The translations under genes were made by a program, and so were the position numbers. Positions 11,683 through 15,838 of a stretch of DNA of 15,838 bases are shown here, piece by piece. Source of the stretch: CAYYRI01 sp964474185 (lineage in GTDB: Bacteria; Patescibacteriota; Minisyncoccia; Minisyncoccales; RBG-13-42-11); assembly GCA_964474185.1 (NCBI GenBank), contig CAYYRI010000009.1:1-15838 (forward strand), in the 5' to 3' direction. The notes under the pieces are model-generated. The model did not search any database. It worked only from the letters and a program-made list of their open reading frames with translations, and was not told where the DNA came from. Each line of letters starts with the position of its first letter. The first letter of the stretch is position 1.

Positions 11683-12946
11683 AATCATTCAAATATTTAA
11701 AATCAAAGATTTGCGCAGCAAAATATTGTTTGTTTTGGGTGCTTTCGTCATATTCAGGATTATGGCCAATATTCCCATGCCGGGCATTGATGCCAGTAAA
11801 ATGCGGGAATTTTTCGAAGGCAATCAGATTTTCGGCCTTTTAAATTTGTTTACCGGCGGCGCCCTGGATAATCTTTCCATTGTGATGCTGGGGTTGGGTC
11901 CCTACATCACCGCTACGATTATTTTGCAGCTGTTGACCATGATATTTCCCCAATTGGAAAGAATGTACAAGGAAGAAGGAGAACAGGGGCGGCAAAAATT
12001 CAATCAATGGGGCAGGCTGTTGACCGTTCCCTTGGCTTTTCTTCAAGGATATGCGATGCTTTCTCTTTTTCAACGCCAGCAGATTATCGGCTCTCTTTCC
12101 ACTGGCTTGATATTAACTTCGCTTTTGACCATAACGGCGGGAACCCTGCTGTTGATGTGGCTGGGAGAGTTGATTTCGGAAAAAGGAATCGGCAACGGGG
12201 TTTCTCTTTTGATTTTTGCGGGAATCATTGCCGATTTCCCGAACAGCATAAGGCAAATGCTGATAACCTGGGATCCCGCCAATATCCCTTCTTATCTGCT
12301 TTTTTTCGGAATGTCTTTACTTATCATCGCCGGAGTTGTTTTAATCAATGAAGGCCGCAGGAATATCCCGGTTTCTTACGCCAAAAGAGTGAGGGGGATG
12401 AAAATGTACGGCGGCGTTTCGACTTATTTGCCCCTGAACATCAATCCCGCCGGCGTGATCCCCATTATTTTTGCCTTATCAATCATGCTTTTTCCCGGGA
12501 TGATCGCCAATTTTCTGGGAGGAGCCGGAGGGACGGTGGGGACTATCGCAAAAAGCGTTGGCGCTGCTTTCCAAAATCCCTGGATTTACGGGGCTTTATA
12601 TTTTATCCTGGTCGTTCTTTTCACTTATTTTTACACCGCAGTTACCTTTGATCCTAAAGCCATCTCGGGCAATTTGCAGAAAATGGGCGGTTTTATTCCG
12701 GGCATCAGGCCCGGAGAAAGCACGGCCAGCTTTATGTATTATATTTTAAACCGGGTATTGCTGATCGGAGCTTTGTTTTTGGGAGCGATTGCCGTAATGC
12801 CCTCGGTTATCCAGGGATTTACCGGAGTCCAACAGTTCCAATTTTTAATCGGAGGCACTTCTTTATTGATAGTCGTTTCGGTGGTTTTGGACACCCTCCG
12901 CCAGATCAAGGCCCAATTGGAAATGCGAGAATATGAAACCTTCTAA
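11669..12946 (+). CDS. secY: Protein translocase subunit SecY
   Basis: SecY forms the channel that moves unfolded proteins through or into the cytoplasmic membrane, with SecE, SecG and SecA. The 425 residues match the family length and show about ten hydrophobic segments, the first at residues ~15-34. Recognisable parts are NIPMPGID, LFTGGALDNLSIVMLGLGPYI split over 61-81 (plug region), GEQGRQKFNQWGRLLT, MWLGELISEKGIGNGVSLLIF split over ~164-184, and RRNIPVSYAKRVRG, the SecA/ribosome-binding loop. LPLNINPAGVIPIIFA and PGIRPGESTASFMYYILNR follow. It overlaps rplO by 14 nt. The 194-nt spacer after it is heavily structured. Confidence 0.97.
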   Translation: MWTDKIIQIFKIKDLRSKILFVLGAFVIFRIMANIPMPGIDASKMREFFEGNQIFGLLNLFTGGALDNLSIVMLGLGPYITATIILQLLTMIFPQLERMYKEEGEQGRQKFNQWGRLLTVPLAFLQGYAMLSLFQRQQIIGSLSTGLILTSLLTITAGTLLLMWLGELISEKGIGNGVSLLIFAGIIADFPNSIRQMLITWDPANIPSYLLFFGMSLLIIAGVVLINEGRRNIPVSYAKRVRGMKMYGGVSTYLPLNINPAGVIPIIFALSIMLFPGMIANFLGGAGGTVGTIAKSVGAAFQNPWIYGALYFILVVLFTYFYTAVTFDPKAISGNLQKMGGFIPGIRPGESTASFMYYILNRVLLIGALFLGAIAVMPSVIQGFTGVQQFQFLIGGTSLLIVVSVVLDTLRQIKAQLEMREYETF

Positions 12947-12957
12947 AGGTCGCTCGA

Positions 12958-13083
12958 CAACGAAGTTTTGAAAGTACCGTTCCTCAAAATCCCTGCGAGA
13001 TTTTGGGAACTGCACTCTCGGCCTATTTTCGCCTTTGGCGAACCATGCAAATAGACTTCCGAGAGCTACTTTAAAACTTGTTG
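12958..13083 (+). ncRNA. Candidate structured RNA (three-way junction) between secY and the MazG-like gene
   Basis: Outer helix P1: 12958-12976 with 13067-13083 (CAAC-AAGTTTT-AAAGTA against TACTTTAAAACTTGTTG, two bulged G). P2: GTTCC-CAAAATC 12979-12991 (one bulge) with GATTTTGGGAAC 12999-13010, loop 12992-12998. P3: CTCTCGG 13015-13021 with CCGAGAG 13059-13065, then CTATTT 13023-13028 with AAATAG 13049-13054, capped by TCGCC-TTT-GGCGA 13029-13041. The helices nest into a complete junction covering nearly every base. There is no ORF. It could be a leader for the downstream genes, a stable RNA, or a folded repeat; strand is assigned from the genes. Confidence 0.55.
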
Positions 13084-13140
13084 CCTCGCTTACCCGAACC
13101 GCGGCGAAGGGTGGAAGAAGATGAGAATCAACAAAATAAT

Positions 13141-13491
13141 ATGAAACCCTATAAAATAACTCTCAAGAAAGGAACAATTAGACATCTGCAAAAATATATT
13201 GCTCAAAAATGCAAAGAGTGGAATTTTGAAGACGAAACTTTGCACGAAAAACTGCTGCTTCTTACTGAAGAAGTGGGGGAATTGATTCATGCTTGTCGGA
13301 AGATAAGCGGTATGAATCTTGACACTAAAAGAAAGACGACAGCCCAGGTAGAAGAAGAAATGGCCGACGTCATTATGATATCTTTTGATGTCGCTGATAA
13401 ACTTGGCGTAGATATCGAAAAAGAATTTTTTAAGAAAAGCAAAATCATCGATGAAAGAAAGTATAAAAGAGCAACGAAAAGTAAATATTAA
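13141..13491 (+). CDS. MazG-like nucleotide pyrophosphohydrolase
   Basis: This 116-residue protein belongs to the all-alpha NTP pyrophosphohydrolase (MazG/dUTPase-like) superfamily, which cleaves NTPs or dNTPs to monophosphates to clean the nucleotide pool. The Mg-binding pattern is visible as EEVGE (E44, E47) and EEEMAD (E73, D76), the ExxE...ExxD arrangement on two helices. A typical C-terminal helix with KIIDERKYKR follows. It is a single-domain short form; the substrate cannot be told from sequence. I chose ATG 13141; the frame continues up to a TTG at 13078, but those codons overlap the folded spacer and give a non-conserved arginine-rich stretch. Its place between secY and adk is unusual. 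Confidence 0.82.
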   Translation: MKPYKITLKKGTIRHLQKYIAQKCKEWNFEDETLHEKLLLLTEEVGELIHACRKISGMNLDTKRKTTAQVEEEMADVIMISFDVADKLGVDIEKEFFKKSKIIDERKYKRATKSKY

Positions 13492-13495
13492 ACCC

Positions 13496-14158
13496 ATGAA
13501 AAAATCATTGATTGTTATTTTTTTAGGAAAACCAGGTTCTGGGAAAGGAACTCAAGCTGAATTATTGGGAGAAAAACTTGGTTTAGATTACGTCGGTAGT
13601 GGCGACCTTTTGAGAGAAAGAAAAACCAAAGATGACTTTACGGGTAGAAAAACTAAAACAGTAGTTGACACCGGAGGATTAATTCCTACCCCTGTTATTT
13701 TTAAACTTTGGCTAGATCGATTTGAACAATTTAAAAAAAGAAAAAATTTTAAAGGTTTTATTATGGATGGCAGTCCAAGAAAGATTTTTGAAGCTTATTT
13801 AACCGATGAAGCTTTGGGATGGTATGAATGGGATAAAAACGTAAAGGTGATGTTGATTGATGTGTCTAACAAAGAAGTTATTTGGCGTTTAACCAAAAGA
13901 AGAATTTGCAAAAAGTGCGGAGAAATTATTCCCTATGTGGGAGAATGGAGAAAAGTTAAAAAATGTCCAAAATGCGACGGAGAATTGATACATAGAGTTG
14001 ACGACACAACGGCAGGAGTAAAAAGCAGATTGGCTTGGTTTAAATCCGATGTCCAACCGGTTATCAATTATTATAAAAAACAGGGTAGATTAATTAAAAT
14101 AAACGGAGAACAAAGCATAGAAGACGTTTTCAAAGAAGTTTTAAAGAAACTTCGATGA
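13496..14158 (+). CDS. adk: Adenylate kinase, zinc-LID type
   Basis: Adenylate kinase interconverts ATP + AMP and 2 ADP. The 220 residues have the P-loop GKPGSGKGTQ (11-20), AMP-site SGDLLRE (35-41), GGLIPTP, GFIMDGSPRK (88-96; most have DGFPR), and a LID domain with four cysteines C138, C141, C157, C160 that would bind zinc. RVDDTTAGVKSRL and the C-terminal helix follow. I chose ATG 13496, the start that puts the P-loop strand at the N-terminus; ATG 13451 overlaps the previous gene. The gene is clearly more A/T-rich than its neighbours. It ends TGA in an ATGA overlap with map. Confidence 0.94.
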   Translation: MKKSLIVIFLGKPGSGKGTQAELLGEKLGLDYVGSGDLLRERKTKDDFTGRKTKTVVDTGGLIPTPVIFKLWLDRFEQFKKRKNFKGFIMDGSPRKIFEAYLTDEALGWYEWDKNVKVMLIDVSNKEVIWRLTKRRICKKCGEIIPYVGEWRKVKKCPKCDGELIHRVDDTTAGVKSRLAWFKSDVQPVINYYKKQGRLIKINGEQSIEDVFKEVLKKLR

Positions 14159-14967
14159 TTTCAATCAAGACTCCCGAAGAAATAAAAATAATGTCAGAGG
14201 GCGGGAAAATCCTGGCAGGGATTATGGAAGAGTTAAGAAAAACGGTTCGGCCGGGAATTACCACTAAAATGTTAGAAGAGCTCTCAAAGAGCCTCATTTT
14301 TAAATATGGCGGAGAATGTTCTTTTAAGAATTATAACGTGTCCGACGATGGTTCACCCGTCAAACTTTATCCCTCCTGTCTTTGCACCAGCATCAATGAA
14401 GAGATTGTTCATGCCGTTCCTTCGGGAAGAATTTTGGAAGAGGGCGATATTATTTCCCTTGATTTGGGATTCCATTATAAGGGTTTTCATACGGATATGG
14501 CCCGGACTTTTCCGGTGGGAAAAATCAGCGCTCAAAACAAAAGATTGATCGAAGTAACGAAAAAATCCCTGGAAATGGGAATTGAAAAAGTGAAGCCGGG
14601 GAACCGGATCGGCGATATCGGCAGGGTCATTCAAAAATACGCGGAATCGCAGGGATTCAACGTGGTCAGAGAACTTTGCGGCCATGGAATAGGCAGGAAA
14701 GTTCACGAGGACCCGGAAATCTTGAATGCCGTTTCGTTTGAAAAAGAAATGGTGGATAAAGTAAAATTTACGGGAGACGGAAACATAAAAATAAAAGAAG
14801 GGATGGTTTTATGTCTGGAGCCCATGGTAACAGTGGGCGATTGGCATATAAAAAAATCAAAAGACGGTTTCGGCTGGAAAACGGAAGATGACTCCCTTTC
14901 GGCTCATTTTGAAGAAACTCTGGCGGTAATGAAAGATGGAGCAAAAGTTCTCACTGTGATAAAATAA
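14155..14967 (+). CDS. map: Methionine aminopeptidase, type I
   Basis: This metalloenzyme removes the initiator methionine from new proteins. The five metal ligands are in place: D103 (SLDLG), D114 (HTDMARTF), H177 (CGHGIG), E222 (LEPMV) and E253 (HFEETLAV). H86 (VHAVPS) and H184 (KVHEDP) are the substrate-site histidines. At 270 residues it is longer than the typical ~250-264, with extra segments around 61-73 and 190-212. It overlaps adk by 4 nt (ATGA), the usual adk-map order. infA, often next, is replaced here by a glycosyltransferase. Confidence 0.96.
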   Translation: MISIKTPEEIKIMSEGGKILAGIMEELRKTVRPGITTKMLEELSKSLIFKYGGECSFKNYNVSDDGSPVKLYPSCLCTSINEEIVHAVPSGRILEEGDIISLDLGFHYKGFHTDMARTFPVGKISAQNKRLIEVTKKSLEMGIEKVKPGNRIGDIGRVIQKYAESQGFNVVRELCGHGIGRKVHEDPEILNAVSFEKEMVDKVKFTGDGNIKIKEGMVLCLEPMVTVGDWHIKKSKDGFGWKTEDDSLSAHFEETLAVMKDGAKVLTVIK

Positions 14968-14973
14968 GACAAT

Positions 14974-15838
14974 ATGTATCTCTCGGTTATTATCCCCGCC
15001 TACAACGAAGAAAGAAGGTTGCCAAAAACTTTGGAGGAAATCGATAAATATTTATCGAGGCAAAGTTATGATTATGAAATACTGGTCGTTAACGACGGTT
15101 CCAAGGACAGAACGGTTGAAATTGCCAAAAATTTGGCGCCGAAGATCAATCCTTCGACTTCGCTCAGGATTGATGGTGAGCGCAGTCGAACCATCAATCC
15201 TTCGACTTCGCTCAGGATTGATGGTGAGCGCAGTCGAACCATCAATCNNNNNNNNNNNNNNNNNNNNNNNNNNNNNNNNNNNNNNNNNNNNNNNNNNNNN
15301 NNNNNNNNNNNNNNNNNNNNNNNNNNNNNNNNNNNNNNNNNNNNNNNCTTCGACTTCGCTCAGGATTGATGGTGAGCGCAGTCGAACCATCAAAAATTTG
15401 ACGGTTACGGGATACGAACGAAACAGAGGCAAGGGTTTCGCCGTCCGTTTCGGAATGCTGGAAGCCAAGGGAGATTACCGTTTGTTTACCGATGCCGACA
15501 ATTCAACGTCTGTCGATCAAATCGAAAAAATGTGGCCGGAATTTGAAAAGGGTTCCGATATCGTCATCGGTTCCAGAGACGTAAAGGGCGCAGTTTTAAA
15601 TCCTCCTCAGCCCTGGATAAGACAAATAATTTTGGGGGAAGGCTTCAAATTGTATAGAAAAATAATTGTTGATCTTTGGGGGATCGAAGATACCCAGTGC
15701 GGATTCAAATGTTTTAAGAAATCGGCGGCGGAAAACATTTTTCCCAAATGCAAAATCGACCGCTTCGCTTTTGATCCCGAAATTCTCATTATCGGAAAAT
15801 CATCGGGGGAAAAAATCAAAGAAATACCGGTTTATTGG
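14974..15838 (+). CDS. GT2 glycosyltransferase (dolichyl-/undecaprenyl-phosphate sugar synthase-like), interrupted by tandem repeats and a gap; 3' end missing
   Basis: GT-A fold family 2 enzyme of the DPM1/ALG5 type, which transfers a sugar from a nucleotide sugar to a polyprenyl phosphate. Motifs: VIIPAYNEERRLPKTL, VVNDGSKDRT, NRGKGFAVRFGMLEAKGDY, the DxD region FTDADNST, GSRDVKG, PQPWIRQ, DTQCGFKCFKK, and FDPEILIIG. After residue 57 (APK) the gene carries INPSTSLRIDGERSRT in tandem, then the 100-N gap, then the remaining repeat and IKNLTVTGYERNRGKG. Before the gap the frame starts at 14974; after it the codons begin at 15389 in another phase, because 100 is not a multiple of 3. Joining the two edges directly restores frame. 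It runs off the window. Confidence 0.9.
15145..15388 (+). repeat. 48-bp tandem palindromic repeat inside the glycosyltransferase gene
   Basis: Two complete identical units (15145-15192, 15193-15240) are followed by 7 nt of a third, 100 N, and then the last 41 nt of a unit (15348-15388). 7 + 41 = 48, so the edges make one perfect unit. Each unit holds two interlocked inverted pairs: positions 1-9 with 22-30 (ATCAATCCT/AGGATTGAT) and 9-22 with 33-46 (TTCGACTTCGCTCA against TGAGCGCAGTCGAA, one mismatch). 48 bp equals 16 codons, so any copy number keeps the frame. Confidence 0.93.
15248..15347. other. Assembly gap, 100 N, inside the tandem repeat
   Basis: Exactly 100 N, a placeholder. It falls in the repeat array, where short reads cannot be placed, so the real copy number is unknown (three units at least if the gap length is zero). 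Confidence 0.95.

Noticed and set aside
13078..13140. TTG start at 13078 extending the MazG-like protein
   Set aside because: The added residues are arginine-rich, not family-like, and overlap the folded spacer; ATG 13141 gives a normal protein.
1..14158. Alternative genetic code with UGA as glycine
   Set aside because: A TGA at a conserved Gly in fusA hinted at it, but no other gene has an internal UGA, TGA ends rpsS and rplP, and adk/map share the classical ATGA overlap. In recoded lineages internal UGA is frequent.
15145..15388. CRISPR array
   Set aside because: Units are directly adjacent with no unique spacers, and they are translated in frame.

Overview
This window is the S10/spc/alpha-type ribosomal protein operon of a bacterium, all on the + strand. 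Gene order is fusA (3' part)-tuf-rpsJ-rplC-rplD-rplW-rplB-rpsS-rplV-rpsC-rplP-rpmC-rpsQ-rplN-rplX-rplE-rpsN-rpsH-rplF-rplR-rpsE-rplO-secY-(MazG-like)-adk-map-glycosyltransferase. Several traits point to a Candidate Phyla Radiation (Patescibacteria) genome, probably Parcubacteria-like. rpmD (L30) is missing between rpsE and rplO, a hallmark of that radiation. rpsN is the short zinc form, and S19 and L22 carry long Lys/Glu tails. Almost no start codon has a Shine-Dalgarno sequence. A palindromic repeat encoding a peptide of the type INPSTSLRIDGERSRT is inserted in frame in two proteins. The phylum is inferred; the gene content is read directly. Two runs of exactly 100 N show this is a scaffold.

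Layout. 1-633: end of EF-G, hairpins, a candidate promoter and the tuf leader. 634-4023: tuf, rpsJ, rplC, rplD, rplW, with a gap between rpsJ and rplC. 4024-4174: an array of palindromes. 4175-12946: rplB through secY, tightly packed except for two structured spacers before rpsS and rplR. 12947-13140: a spacer that folds as a three-way junction. 13141-14967: MazG-like protein, adenylate kinase, methionine aminopeptidase. 14974-15838: a GT2 glycosyltransferase interrupted by a 48-bp tandem repeat and running off the end.

The genes make the ribosome, its elongation factors, the protein export channel and the enzyme that trims the initiator methionine. The glycosyltransferase and the MazG-like protein are the less expected members.

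The most unusual signal lies between the genes. (1) The spacers before rpsS and rplR both begin ATGCCCCGT and end ACGGGGTATG, so the start codon is paired with sequence about 140-150 nt upstream. Both carry an internal GGGGTA copy that could compete for the same partner. The rplR copy also has a four-helix fold with a clear pseudoknot. (2) Many other junctions carry a hairpin with a TAAA/ATAAA loop, sometimes holding the stop codon. An A/T-rich hairpin and a CTTG motif close to the ATG often follow. (3) EF-Tu has Ala where nearly all EF-Tu proteins have Asp in the P-loop. These are the best candidates for undescribed biology here.
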